From positions 67,685,501 to 67,749,500 of the forward strand of contig CM060834.1 of assembly GCA_030762175.1 (NCBI GenBank): 64,000 nucleotides of DNA, read 5' to 3'. This DNA comes from Metallyticus violacea. Its lineage: Eukaryota; Arthropoda; Insecta; Mantodea; Metallyticidae. The notes under the pieces were generated by a model. It was not told the DNA's origin. It made no database searches and saw only the letters and a list, made by a program, of their open reading frames with translations. Below are positions 34,202 through 47,510 of this stretch, in pieces (positions within the stretch are counted from its first letter, which is position 1; each line of letters opens with the position of its first letter). Made by a program: the position numbers and the translations under genes.

Positions 34202-36928
34202 TTAGAATCACTTTTTTTCCGTTCTTATTTGAGATAACAGGTTCTCTTTCATTATACTAGTTTGATAGCCTCAGCAAAGCATATTATGGGCAAAGAATCT
34301 CGAAAAGAAAAAAAATTTTTTTCGAAGTTTGGAAACGTCGTTAGAATCACTTTTTTTCCGTTCTTATTTGAGATAACTGGTTCTCTTTCATTATACTAGT
34401 TTGATAGCCTCAGTAAAGCATATTATGCGCAAAGAATCTCGAAAAGAAAAAAATTTTTTTTCGAAGTTTGGAAACGTCGTTTGAATCACTTTTTTCCGTT
34501 CTTCATTGAGATTACTGGTTCTCTTTCATTATAGTAGTTTGATAGCCTCAGAAAAGCATATTATGCACAAAGAATCTCGAAAAGAAAAAAAATTTTTTTC
34601 GAAGTTTGGACACTTCGTTAGAATCACTTTTTTTCCGATCTTATTTGAGATAACTGGTTCTCTTTCATTATACTAGTTTGATAGCCTCAGCAAAGCATAT
34701 TATGCGCAAAGAATCTCGAAAAGAAAAAAAATTTTTTTCGAAGTTTGGAAACTTCGTTAGAATCACTTTTTTTCCGTTCTTATTTGAGATAACTGGTTCT
34801 CTTTCATTATACTAGTTTGATAGCCTCAGAAAAGCATATTATGCGCAAAGAATCTCGAAAAGAAAAAAGTTTTTTTTCGAAGTTTGGAAACTTCTTTAGA
34901 ATCACTTTTTTCCGTTCTTATTTGAGATAACTGGTTCTCTTTCATTATACTAGTTTGATAGCCTCAGTAAAGCATATTATGCGCAAAGAATCTGGAAAAG
35001 AAAAAAAATTTTTTTCGAAGTTGAACACTTCGTTAGAATCACTTTTTTTCCGTTCTTATTTGAGATAACTGGTTCTCTTTCATTATACTAGTTTGATAGC
35101 CTCAGTAAAGCATATTATGCGCAAAGAATCTGGAAAAGAAAAAAAATTTTTTTCGAAGTTTGGAAACTTCGTTATAATCACTTTTTTTCCGTTCTTATTT
35201 GAGATAACTGGTTCTCTTTCATTATACTAGTTTGATAGCCTCAGTAAAGCATATTATGCGGAAAGAATCTCGAAAAGAAAAAAGTTTTTTTTCGAAGTTT
35301 GGAAACTTCGTTTGAATCACTTTTTTTCCGTTCTTATTTGAGATAACTGGTTCTCTTTCATTATACTAGTTTGATAGCCTCAGTAAAGCATATTATGCGC
35401 AAAGAATTTTAAAAGAAAAAAATTTTTTTTCGAAGTTTGGAAACTTCATTAGAATCACTTTTTTCCGTTCTTATTCGAGATAACTGGTTCTCTTTCATTA
35501 TACTAGTTTGATAGCTGTAGAAAAGGATATTATGCGCAAAGAATCTGGAAAAGAAAAAAAATTTTTTTCGAAGTTTGGAAACTTCGTTAGAATCACTTTT
35601 TTCCGTTCTTATTTGAGATAACTGGTTCTCTTTCATTATACTAGTTTGATAGCCTCAGTAAAGCATATTATGCGCAAAGAATCTCGAAAAGAAAAAAAAT
35701 TTTTTCGAAGTTTGGAAACGTCGTTTGAATCACTTTTTCCGTTCTTATTTGAGATTACTGGTTCTCTTTCATTATACTAGTTTGATAGCCTCAGTAAAGC
35801 ATATTATGCGCAAAGAATCTGGAAAAGAAAAAAAATTATTTTCGAAGTTTGGAAACTTCGTTAGAATCACTTTTTTTCCGTTCTTAATTGAGATAACTGG
35901 TTCTCTTTCATTATACTAGTTTGATAGCCTCAGTAAAGCATATTATGCGCAAAGAATCTCTAAAAGAAAAAAGTTTTTTTTTGAAGTTTGGAAACTTCGT
36001 TAGAATCACTTTTTTTCCGTTCTTATTTGAGATAACTGGTTCTCTTTCATTATACTAGTTTGATAGGCTCAGTAAAGAATATTATGCGCAAAGAATCTCG
36101 AAAAGAAAAAAAATTTTTTCGAAGTTTGGAATCGTCGTTTGAATCACTTTTTTCCGTTCTTATTTGAGATTACTGGTTCTCTTTCATTATACTAGTTTGA
36201 TAGCCTCAGCAAAGCATATTATGCGCAAAGAATCTCGAAAAGAAAAAAAATTTTTTTCGAAGTTTGGAAACTTCGTTAGAATCACTTTTTTGCCGTTCTT
36301 ATTTGAGATAACTGGTTCTCTTTCATTATACTAGTTTGATAGCCTCAGTAAAGCATATTATGCGCAAAGAATCTCGAAAAGAAAAAAATTTTTTTTCGAA
36401 GTTTGGAAACGTCGTTTGAATCACTTTTTTCCGTTCTTATTTGAGATTACTGGTTCTCTTTCATTATAGTAGTTTGATAGCCTCAGAAAAGCATATTATG
36501 CACAAAGAATCTCGAAAAGAAAAAAAATTTTTTTCGAAGTTTGGACACTTCGTTAGAATCACTTTTTTTCCGATCTTATTTGAGATACCTGGTTCTCTTT
36601 CATTATACTAGTTTGATAGCCTCAGCAAAGCATATTATGCGCAAAGAATCTCGAAAAGAAAAAAAATTTTTTTCGAAGTTTGGAAACTTCGTTAGAATCA
36701 CTTTTTTTCCGTTCTTATTTGAGATAACTGGTTCTCTTTCATTATACTAGTTTGATAGCCTCAGCAAAGAATATTATGCGCAAAGAATCTCGAAAAGAAA
36801 AAAAAATTTTTTCGAAGTTTGGAAACTTCGTTTGAATCACTTTTTTTCCGTTCTTATTTGAGATAACTGGTTCTCTTTCATTATACTAGTTTGATAGCCT
36901 CAGTAAAGCATATTATGCGCAAAGAATT

Positions 36929-39900
36929 TTAAAAGAAAAAAATTTTTTTTCGAAGTTTGGAAACTTCATTAGAATCACTTTTTTCCGTTCTTATTCGAGA
37001 TAACTGGATCTCTTTCATTATACTAGTTTGATAGCTGTAGAAAAGGATATTATGTGCAAAGAATCTGGAAAAGAATAAAAATTTTTTTCGAAGTTTGGAA
37101 ACTTCGTTAGAATCACTTTTTTCCGTTCTTATTTGAGATAACTGGTTCTCTTTCATTATACTAGTTTGATAGCCTCAGTAAAGCATATTATGCGCAAAGA
37201 ATCTCGAAAAGAAAAAAATTTTTTTTCGAAGTTTGGAAACGTCGTTTGAATCACTTTTTCCGTTCTTATTTGATATTACTGGTTCTCTTTCATTATAGTA
37301 GTTTGATAGCCTCAGAAAAGCTCATTATGCGCAAAGAATTTCGAAAAGAAAAAAGTTTTTTTTCGAAGTTTGGAAACTTCTTTAGAATCACTTTTTTTCC
37401 GTTCTTATTTGAGATAACTGGTTCTCTTTCATTATACTAGTTTGATAGCCTCAGTAAAGCATATTATGCGCAAAGAATCTGGAAAAGAAAAAAAATTATT
37501 TTCGAAGTTTGGAAACTTCGTTAGAATCACTTTTTTTCCGTTCTTAATTGAGATAACTGGTTCTCTTTCATTATACTAGTTTGATAGCCTCAGTAAAGCA
37601 TATTATGCGCAAAGAATCTCTAAAAGAAAAAAGTTTTTTTTTGAAGTTTGGAAACTTCGTTAGAATCACTTTTTTTCCGTTCTTATTTGAGATAACTGGT
37701 TCTCTTTCATTATACTAGTTTGATAGGCTCAGTAAAGAATATTATGCGCAAAGAATCTGGAAAAGAAAAAAATTTTTTTCGAAGTTTGGAATCGTCGTTT
37801 GAATCACTTTTTTCCGTTCTTATTTGAGATTACTGGTTCTCTTTCATTATACTAGTTTGATAGCCTCAGCAAAGCATATTATGCGCAAAGAATCTCGAAA
37901 AGAAAAAAAATTTTTTTCGAAGTTTGGAAACTTCGTTAGAATCACTTTTTTTCCGTTCTTATTTGAGATAACTGGTTCTCTTTCATTATACTAGTTTGAT
38001 AGCCTCAGTAAAGCATATTATGCGCAAAGAATCTCGAAATGAAAAAAATTTTTTTTCGAAGTTTGGAAACGTCGTTTGAATCACTTTTTTCCGTTCTTAT
38101 TTGAGATTACTGGTTCTCTTTCATTATAGTAGTTTGATAGCCTCAGAAAAGCATATTATGCACAAAGAATCTCGAAAAGATAAAAAAATTTTTTCGAAGT
38201 TTGGACACTTCGTTAGAATCACTTTTTTTCCGATCTTATTTGAGATAACTGGTTCTCTTTCATTATACTAGTTTGATAGCCTCAGCAAAGCATATTATGC
38301 GCAAAGAATCTCGAAAAGAAAAAAAATTTTTTTCGAAGTTTGGAAACTTCGTTAGAATCACTTTTTTTCCGTTCTTATTTGAGATAACTGGTTCTCTTTC
38401 ATTATACTATTTTGATAGCCTCAGCAAAGAATATTATGCGCAAAGAATCTCGAAAAGAAAAAAAATTTTTTTCGAATTTGGAAACTTCGTTTGAATCACT
38501 TTTTTTCCGTTCTTATTTGAGATAAATGGTTCTCTTTCATTATACTAGTTTGATAGCCTCAGTAAAGCATATTATGCGCAAAGAATTTTAAAAGAAAAAA
38601 ATTTTTTTTCGAAGTTTGGAAACTTCATTAGAATCACTTTTTTCCGTTCTTATTCGAGATAACTGGTTCTCTTTCATTATACTAGTTTGATAGCTGTAGA
38701 AAAGGATATTATGCGCAAAGAATCTGGAAAAGAAAAAAAATTTTTTTCGAAGTTTGGAAACTTCGTTAGAATCACTTTTTTTCCGTTCTTATTTGACATA
38801 ACTGGTTCTCTTTCATTATACTAGTTTGATAGGCTCAGTAAAGCATATTATGCGCAAAGAATCTCGAAGAGAAAAAAAAATTTTTTCGAAGTTTGGAAAC
38901 GTCGTTTGAATCACTTTTTTCCGTTCTTATTTGAGATTACTGGTTCTCTTTCATTATAGTAGTTTGATAGCCTCAGAAAAGCATATTATGCACAAAGAAT
39001 CACGAAAAGAAAAAAAATTTTTTTCGAAGTTTGGAAACTTCGTTAGAATCACTTTTTTTCCGTTCTTATAAGAGATAACTGGTTCTCTTTCATTATACTA
39101 GTTTGATAGCCTCAGAAAAGCATATTATGCGCAAAAAATCTCGAAAAGAAAAAACTTTTTTTTCGAAGTTTGGAAACTTCTTTAGAATCACTTTTTTTCC
39201 GTTCTTATTTGAGATAACTGGTTCTCTTTCATTATACTAGTTTGATAGCCTCAGTAAAGCATATTATGCGCAAAGAATCTGGAAAAGAAAAAAAATTTTT
39301 TTCGAAGTTTGGAAACTTCGTTAGAATCACTTTTTTTCCGTTCTTTTTTGAGATAACTGGTTCTCTTTCATTATACTAGTTTGATAGCCTCAGTAAAGCA
39401 TATTATGCGCAAAGAATCTCGAAAAGAAAAAAGTTATTTTTCGAAGTTTGGAAACTTCGTTTGAAACACTTTTTTTCCGTTCTTATTTGAGATAACTGGT
39501 TCTCTTTCATTGTACTAGTTTGATAGCCTCAGTAAAGCATATTATGCGCAAAGAATCTCGAAAAGAAAAAAAATTTTTTTCGAAGTTTGGAAATTTCGTT
39601 AGAATCACTTTTTTTCCGTTCTTATTTGAGATAACTGGTTCTCTTTCATTATACCAGTTTGTTAGCCTCAGTAAAGCATATTATGCGCAAAGAATCTCGA
39701 AAAGAAAAAAAATTTTTTTCGAAGTTTGGAAACTTCCTTAGAATCACTTTTTTTCCGTTCTTATTTGAGATAACTGGTTCTCTTTCATTATACTAGTTTG
39801 ATAGCCTCAGTAAAGCATATTATGCGCAAAGAATCTGGAAAAGAAAAAAATTTTTTTCGAAGTTTGGAAACTTCGTTAGAATCACTTTTTTTCCGTTCTT

Positions 39901-40250
39901 ATTTGAGATAACAGGTTCTCTTTCATTATACTAGTTTGATAGCCTCAGTAAAGCATATTATGCGCAAAGAATCTCGAAAAGAAAAAAGTTTTTTTCGAAG
40001 TTTGGAAAGATCTTTAGAATCACTTTTTTTCCGTTCTTATTTGAGATAACTGGTTCTCTTTCATTATACTAGTTTGATAGCCTCAGTAAAGCATATTATG
40101 CGCAAAGAATCTCGAAAAGAAAAAAAATTTTTTTCGAGGTTTGGAAACTTCGTTAGAATCACTTTTTTTCCGTTCTTATTTGAGATAACTGGTTCTCTTT
40201 CATTAAACTAGTTTGATAGCCTCAGTAAAGCATATTATGCGCAAAGAATC
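36929..40250. repeat. M-domain higher-order copy M1
   Basis: It aligns with 40528-43550 at offset 3,599 bp (36929/40528, 37246/40845, 38421/42020). After two monomers (GAATTTTAAAAG and GATAGCTGTAG types, 38.58-38.75 kb) that M2 lacks, the offset is about 3,323 bp (GATAGGCTCAG 38830/42153; AATCACGAAAAG 39001/42324; GTTAGCC 39661/42985; CGAGGTTTGG about 40135/43461). Confidence 0.75.
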
Positions 40251-40527
40251 TCGAAAAGAAAAAAATTTTTTTTCGAAGTTTGGAAACTTCTTTAGAATCA
40301 CTTTTTTTCCGTTCTTATTTGAGATAACTGTTCTCTTTCATTGTACTAGTTTGATAGCCTCAGTAAAGCATATTATGCGGAAAGAATCTCGAAAAGAAAA
40401 AAGTTTTTTTTCGAAGTTTGGAAACTTCGTTTGAATCACTTTTTTTTCGTTCTTATTTGAGATAACTGGTTCTCTTTCATTATACTAGTTTGATAGCCTC
40501 AGTAAAGCATATTATGCGCAAAGAATT

Positions 40528-43500
40528 TTAAAAGAAAAAAATTTTTTTTCGAAGTTTGGAAACTTCATTAGAATCACTTTTTTCCGTTCTTATTCGAGAT
40601 AACCGGTTCTCTTTCATTATACTAGTTTGATAGCTGTAGAAAAGGATATTACGCGCAAAGAATCTGGAAAAGAAAAAAAATTTTTTTCGAAGTTTGGAAA
40701 CTTCGTTAGAATCACTTTTTTCCGTTCTTATTTGAGATAACTGGTTCTCTTTCATTATACTAGTATGATAGCCTCAGTAAAGCATATTATGCGCAAAGAA
40801 TCTCGAAAAGAAAAAAAATTTTTTTCGAAGTTTGGAAACGTCGTTTGAATCACTTTTTCCGTTCTTATTTGAGATTACTGGTTCTCTTTCATTATAGTAG
40901 TTTGATAGCCTCAGAAAAGCACATTATGCGCAAAGAATCTCGAAAAGAAAAAAGTTTTTTTTCGAAGTTTGGAAACTTCTTTAGAATCACTTTTTTTCCG
41001 TTCTTATTTGAGATAACTGGTTCTCTTTCATTATACTAGTTTGATAGCCTCAGTAAAGCATATTATGCGCAAAGAATCTGGAAAAGAAAAAAAATTATTT
41101 TCGAAGTTTGGAAACTTCGTTAGAATCACTTTTTTCCAGTTCTTAATTGAGATAACTGGTTCTCTTTCATTATACTAGTTTGATAGCCTCAGTAAAGCAT
41201 ATATTGAGCAAAGAATCTCGAAAAGAAAAAAGTTTTTTTTTGAAGTTTGGAAACTTCGTTAGAATCACTTTTTTTCCGTTCTTATTTGAGATAACTGGTT
41301 CTCTTTCATTATACTAGTTTGATAGGCTCAGCAAATTATATTATGCGCAAAGAATCTCGAAAAGAAAAAAAAATTTTTCGAAGTTTGGAATCGTCGTTTG
41401 AATCACTTTTTTCCGTTCTTATTTGAGATTACTGGTTCTCTTTCATTATACTAGTTTGATAGCCTCAGCAAAGCATATTATGCGCAAAGAATCTCGAAAA
41501 GAAAAAAAATTTTTTTCGAAGTTTGGAAACTTCGTTAGAATCACTTTTTTTCCGTTCTTATTTGAGATAACTGGTTCTCTTTCATTATACTAGTTTGATA
41601 GCCTCAGTAAAGCATATTATGCGCAAAGAATCTCGAAAAGAAAAAAATTTTTTTTCGAAGTTTGGAAACGTCGTTTGAATCACTTTTTTCCGTTCTTATT
41701 TGAGATTACTGGTTCTCTTTCATTATAGTAGTTTGATAGCCTCAGAAAAGCATATTATGCACAAAGAATCTCGAAAAGAAAAAAATTTTTTTCGAAGTTT
41801 GGACACTTCGTTAGAATCACTTTTTTTCCGATCTTATTTGAGATAACTGGTTCTCTTTCATTATACTAGTTTGATAGCCTCAGCAAATCATATTATGCGC
41901 AAAGAATCTCGAAAAGAAAAAAAATTTTTTTCGAAGTTTGGAAACTTCGTTAGAATCACTTTTTTTCCGTTCTTATTTGAGATAACTGGTTCTCTTTCAT
42001 TATACTAGTTTGATAGCCTCAGCAAAGAATATTATGCGCAAAGAATCTCGAAAAGAAAAAAAATTTTTTTCGAAGTTTGGAAACTTCCTTAGAATCACTT
42101 TTTTTCCGTTCTTATTTGAGATAACTGGTTCTCTTTCATTATACTAGTTTGATAGGCTCAGTAAAGCATATTATGCGCAAAGAATCTCGAAGAGAAAAAA
42201 AAATTTTTTCGAAGTTTGGAAACGTCGTTTGAATCACTTTTTTCCGTTCTTATTTGAGATTACTGCTTGTCTTTCATTATAGTAGTTTGATAGCCTCAGA
42301 AAAGCATATTATGCACAAAGAATCACGAAAAGAAAAAAAATTTTTTTCGAAGTTTGGAAACTTCGTTAGAATCACTTTTTTTCCGTTCTTATTTGAGATA
42401 ACTGGTTCTCTTTCATTATACTAGTTTGATAGCCTCAGAAAAGCATATTATGCGCAAAGAATCTCGAAAAGAAAAAAGTTTTTTTTGGAAGTTTGGAAAC
42501 TTCTTTAGAATCACTTTTTTTTCCGTTCTTATTTGAGATAACTGGTTCTCTTTCATTATACTAGTTTGATAGCCTCAGTAAAGCATATTATGCGCAAAGA
42601 ATCTGGAAAAGAAAAAAAATTTTTTTCGAAGTTTGGAAACTTCGTTAGAATCACTTTTTTTCCGTTCTTATTTGAGATAACTGGTTCTCTTTCATTATAC
42701 TAGTTTGATAGCCTCAGTAAAGCATATTATGCGCAAAGAATCTCGAAAAGAAAAAAGTTTTTTTTCGAAGTTTGGAAACTTCGTTTGAATCACTTTTTTT
42801 CCGTTCTTATTTGAGATAACTGGTTCTCTTTCATTATACTAGTTTGATAGCCTCAGTAAAGCATATTATGCGCAAAGAATCTCGAAAAGAAAAAAAATTT
42901 TTTTCAAAGTTTGGAAATTTCGTTAGAATCACTTTTTTTCCGTTCTTATTTGAGATAACTGGTTCTCTTTCATTATACTAGTTTGTTAGCCTCAGTAAAG
43001 CATATTATGCGCAAAGAATCTCGAAAAGAAAAAAAATTTTTTTCGAAGTTTGGAAACTTCCTTAGAATCACTTTTTTTCCGTTCTTATTTGAGATAACTG
43101 GTTCTCTTTCATTATACTATTTTGATAGCCTCGGTAAAGCATATTATGCGCAAAGAATCTGGAAAAGAAAAAAAATTTTTTTCGAAGTTTGGAAACTTCG
43201 TTAGAATCACTTTTTTTCCGTTCTTATTTGAGATAACAGGTTCTCTTTCATTATACTAGTTTGATAGCCTCAGTAAATCATATTATGCGCAAAGAATCTC
43301 GAAAAGAAAAAAGTTTTTTTTCGAAGTTTGGAAACTTCGTTTGAATCACTTTTTTTCCGTTCTTATTTGAGATAACTGGTTCTCTTTCATTATACTAGTT
43401 TGATAGCCTCAGTAAAGCATATTATGCGCAAAGAATCTCGAAAAGAAAAAAAAATTTTTTCGAGGTTTGGAAACTTCGTTAGAATCACTTTTTTTCCGTT

Positions 43501-43550
43501 CTTATTTGAGATAACTGGTTCTCTTTCATTATACTAGTTTGATAGCCTCA
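40528..43550. repeat. M-domain higher-order copy M2
   Basis: Right-hand partner of M1, lacking two M1 monomers. It has local changes such as GCATATATTGAGC (41199) in place of CATATTATGCGC, GGCTCAGCAAATTATATT (41331) and CTTTTTTCCAGTTC (41143). Similarity fades after the CGAGGTTTGG monomer at about 43.5 kb, where a local 7-monomer duplication begins to dominate. Confidence 0.75.
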
Positions 43551-44085
43551 GTAAAGCATATTATGCGCAAAGACTCTGGAAAAGAAAAAAGTTTTTTTTC
43601 GAAGTTTGGAAACTTCGTTATAATCACTTTTTTTCCGTTCTTATTTGAGATAACTGGTTCTCTTTCATTATACTAGTTTGATAGCCTCAGTAAAGCATAT
43701 TATGCGCAAAGAATCTCGAAAAGAAAAAAGTTTTTTTTCGAAGTTTGGAAACTTCGTTTGAATCACTTTTTTTCCGTTCTTATTTGAGATAACTGGTTCT
43801 CTTTCATTATACTAGTTTGATAGCCTCAGTAAAGCATATTATGCGCAAAGAATCTCGAAAAGAAAAAAAATTTTTTTCAAAGTTTGGAAATTTCGTTAGA
43901 ATCACTTTTTTTCCGTTCTTATTTGAGATAACTGGTTCTCTTTCATTATACTAGTTTGTTAGCCTCAGTAAAGCATATTATGCGCAAAGAATCTCGAAAA
44001 GAAAAAAAATTTTTTTCGAAGTTTGGAAACTTCCTTAGAATCACTTTTTTTCCGTTCTTATTTGAGATAACTGGTTCTCTTTCAT
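42840..44085. repeat. Local 7-monomer duplication (973 bp)
   Basis: A TTTTCAAAGTTTGGAAATTTCG monomer, whose dyad is altered on both arms, occurs at about 42904 and 43877. The following GTTTGTTAGCC monomer occurs at 42985 and 43958. Both pairs are 973 bp apart, which is seven monomers. This looks like a short tandem duplication next to M2. Confidence 0.7.
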
Positions 44086-44099
44086 TATACTAGTTTGAT

Positions 44100-44560
44100 A
44101 GCCTCAGTAAAGCATATGATGCGCAGAGAATCTCGAAAAGAAAAAAAAATTTTTTCGAAGTTTGGAAACTTCCTTAGAATCACTTTTTTTCCGTTCTTAT
44201 TTGAGATAACTGGTTCTCTTTCATTATACTAATTTGATAGCCTCAGTAAAGCATATTATGCGCAAAGAATCTGGAAAAGAAAAAAAATTTTTTTCGAAGT
44301 TTTGAAACTCGTTAGAATCACTTTTTTTCCGTTCTTATTTGAGATAACTGGTTCTCTTTCATTATACTAGTTTGATAGCCTCAGTAAAGCATATTATGCG
44401 CAAAGAATTTAAAAAAAAAAAAATTTTTTTTCGAAGTTTGGAAACTTCGTTAGAATCACTTTTTTTCCGTTCTTATTTGAGATAACTGGTTATCTTTCAT
44501 TATACTAGTTTGATAGCCTCAGTAAAGCATATGATGCGCAGAGAATCTCGAAAAGAAAAA
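44100..44560. repeat. Local 3-monomer duplication with GCGCAGAGAATC
   Basis: CATATGATGCGCAGAG monomers at 44121 and 44536 are 415 bp (three short monomers) apart. Between them lies an unusual unit with GAATTTAAAAAAAAAAAAATT (about 44405), in which the usual GAAAAG G is lost. The GCGCAGAG variant recurs at about 50364 and 56459. Confidence 0.65.
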
Positions 44561-45649
44561 AAATTTTTTTCGAAGTTAGGAAACTTCCTTAGAATCTCTT
44601 TTTTTCCGTTCTTATTTGAGATAACTGGTTCTCTTTCATTATACTAGTTTGATAGCCTCAGTAAAGCATATTATGCGCAAAGAATCTGGAAAAGAAAAAA
44701 AATTTTTTTCGAAGTTTTGAAACTTCGTTAGAATCACTTTTTTTCCGTTCTTATTTGAGATAACTGGTTCTCTTTCATTATACTAGTTTGATAGCCTCAG
44801 TAAAGCATATTATGCGCAAAGAATCTCGAAAAGAAAAAAATTTTTTTTCGAAGTTTGGAAACGTCGTTTGAATCACTTTTTTCCGTTCTTATTTGAGATT
44901 ACTGCTTCTCTTTCATTATAGTAGTTTGATAGCCTCAGAAAAGCATATTATGCTCAAAGAATCTCGAAAAGAAAAAAATTTTTTTTCGAAGTTTGGAAAC
45001 GTCGTTTGAATCACTTTTTTCCGTTCTTATTTGCGATTACTGGTTCTCTTTCATTATAGTAGAATGATAGCCTCAGAAAAGCATATTATGCACAAAGAAT
45101 ATCGAAAAGAAAAAAAATTTTTTTGGAAGTTTGGAAACTTCGTTAGAATCACTTTTATTCCGTTCTTATTTGAGATAACTGGTTCTCTTTCATTATACTA
45201 GTTTGATAGCCTCAGAAAAGGATATTATGCGCAAAGAATCTCGAAAAGAAAAAAAAAAATTTTTCGAAGTTTGGAAACTTCATTAGAATAACTTTTTTTC
45301 CGTTCTTATTCGAGATAACTGGTTCTCTTTCATTATACTAGTTTGATAGCCTCAGAAAAGCATATTATTCGCAAAGAATCTCGAAAAGAAAAAAATTTTT
45401 TTCGAAGTTTGGAAACTTCGTTAGAATCACTTTTTTTCCGTTCTTATTTGAGATAACTGGTTCTCTTTCATTATACTAGTTTGATAGGCTCAGTAAAGCA
45501 TATTATGCGCAAAGAATCTCGAAAAGAAAAAAAAATTTTTCGAAGTTTGGAATCGTCGTTTGAATCACTTTTTTCCGTTCTTATTTGAGATTACTGGTTC
45601 TCTTTCATTATACTAGTTTGATAGCCTCAGTAAAGCATATTATGCGCAA

Positions 45650-47510
45650 AGAATCTCGAAAAGAATAAAGTTTTTTTTTGAAGTTTGGAAACTTCGTTTG
45701 AATCACTTTTTTTCCGTTCTTATTTGAGATAACTGGTTCTCTTTCATTATACTAGTTTGATAGCTGTAGAAAAGGATATTATGCGCAAAGAATCTCGAAA
45801 AGAAAAAAAAAATTTTTCGAAGTTTGGAAACTTCATTAGAATAACTTTTTTTCCGTTCTTATTCGAGATAACTGGTTCTCTTTCATTATACTAAATTGAT
45901 AGCCTCAGAAAAGCATATTATGCGCAAAGAATCTCGAAAAGAAAAAAAATTTTTTTTGTAGTTTGGAAACTTCGTTAGAATCACTTTTTTTCCGTTCTTA
46001 TTTGAGATAACTGTTTCTCTTTCATTATACTAGTTTGATAGCCTCAGTAAAGCATATGATGCGCAAAGAATCTCGAAAAGAAAAAAAATTTTTTTCGAAG
46101 TTTGGAAACTTCCTTAGAATCACTTTTTTTCCGTTCTTATTTGAGATAACTGGTTCTCTTTCATTATACTAGTTTGATAGCCTCAGTAAAGCATACTATG
46201 CGCAAAGAATCTGAATAGAAGAAAAAAAATTTTTTTCGAAGTTTTGAAACTTCGTTAGAATCACTTTTTTCCGTTCTTATTTGAGATAACTGGTTCTCTT
46301 TCATTATACTAGTTTGATAGCCTCAGTAAAGCATATTATGCGCAAAGAATCTCGAAAAGAAAAAAATTTTTTTTCGAAGTTTGGAAACGTCGTTTGAATC
46401 ACTTTTTTCCGTTCTTATTTGAGATTACTGCTTCTCTTTCATTATAGTAGTTTCATAGCCTCAGAAAAGCATATTATGCTCAAAGAATCTCGAAAAGAAA
46501 AAAAATTTTTTTCGAAGTTTGAAAACGTCGTTTGAATCACTTTTTTCCGTTCTTATTTGAGATTACTGGTTCTCTTTCATCATAGTAGAATGATAGCCTC
46601 AGAAAAGCATATTATGCACAAAGAATATCGAAAAGAAAAAAAAATTTTTTGGAAGTTTGGAAACTTCGTTAGAATCACTTTTATTCCGTTCTTATTTGAG
46701 ATAACTGGTTCTCTTTCATTATACTAGTTTGATAACCTCAGAAAAGCATATTATGCGCAAAGAATCTCGAAAAGAAAAAAGTTTTCTTTCGAAGTTTGGA
46801 AACTTCGTTTGAATCACTTTTTTTCCGTTCTTATTTGAGATAACTGGTTCTCTTTCATTATACTAGTTTGATAGCCTCAGCAAAGCATATTATGCACAAA
46901 GAATCTCGAAAAGAAAAAAATTTTTTTTCGAAGTTTGGAAACTTTGTTTGAATGACTTTTTTTCCGTTCTTATTTGAGATAACTGGTTCTCTTTCATTAT
47001 ACTAGTTTGATAGCCTCAGTAAAGCATATTATGCGCAAAGAATATGGAAAAGAAAAAAAATTTTTTTCGAAGTTTGTAAACTTCGTTAGAATCACTTTTT
47101 TTCCGTTCTTATGTGAGATAACTGGTTCTCTTTCCTTATACTAGTTTGATAACTCAGAAAAGGATATTATGCGCAAAGAATCTCGAAAAGAAAAAAGTTT
47201 TTTTTCGAAGTTTGGAAACTTCGTTTGAATCACTTTTTTTTCCGTTCTTATTTGAGATAACTGGTTCTCTTTCATTATATTAGTTTGATAGCGTCAGTAA
47301 AGCATATTATGCGCTAAGAATCTGGAAAAGAAAAAAAAATTTTTTCGAAGTTTGGAAACTTCGTTAGAATCACTTTTTTCCGTTCTTATTTGAGATAACT
47401 GGTTCTCTTTCATTATACTAGTTTGATAGCCTCAGTAAAGCATATTATGCGCAAAGAATCTCGAAAAGAAAAAAATTTTTTTTCGAAGTTTGGAAACGTC
47501 GTTTGAATCA
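45650..47510. repeat. Duplicated segment, partner at 60765-62627
   Basis: Markers GAATAAAGTTTTTTTTTG, TACTAAATTGATAG (45892/61006), CTGTTTCTC (46011/61129), CATACTA (46193/61310), GTTTGTAAACTTCG (47075/62190) and the short CTTTTTCCG (47511/62627) keep an offset of about 15,115 bp (109 monomers). Beyond 47.6 kb the copies differ. A CTGAATAGAAG variant near 46211 occurs in this copy only. Confidence 0.75.

Larger units (their letters stand above)
34101..34239 (+). repeat. Representative consensus monomer (139 bp)
   Basis: This unit matches the consensus I derived by eye except for the last base (ACA instead of ACT). In order it holds GGTTCTCTTT, an ACTAGT (SpeI) site, GATAGCCTCAG, TGCGCA (FspI), TCTCGAAAAG, A8T7, TTCGAA overlapping the dyad, TTAGAATCAC, T7, CCGTTCTTATTTGAG and GATAAC. 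The consensus has 42 G+C in 139 bases (30%) and five CpG sites. The start point is an arbitrary phase. Common alternatives at fixed places are GCGC/GCAC/GCTC, TCTCG/TCTGG/TATGG/TATCG, and the right arm of the dyad. Confidence 0.95.
33040..44800. repeat. Satellite domain M, lacking two monomer classes
   Basis: Same monomer family, but neither GTAGAATGATAG nor GATAGCGTCAG monomers occur here although both are frequent on either side. Typical markers are GAATTTTAAAAG (35405, 36923, 38585, 40520), AAAAATTATTTTCG (35830, 37495, 41093) and CTTCTTTAG dyad ends. The GATAGCTGTAG monomer is shared with the L and D blocks. Duplications inside it have offsets of about 3,320, 3,874 and 3,599/3,323 bp. No gene or foreign insert is visible. 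Confidence 0.8.

Noticed and set aside
34180..34203. Resemblance to the vertebrate CENP-B box (TTCG followed by TTGGAAACG in CGTCG-class monomers)
   Set aside because: TTCG and TTGGAAACG are both present but separated by four extra bases (AAGT), and the essential CGGG end is missing. The core pattern TTCG-n4-A-n2-CGGG is not met on either strand.
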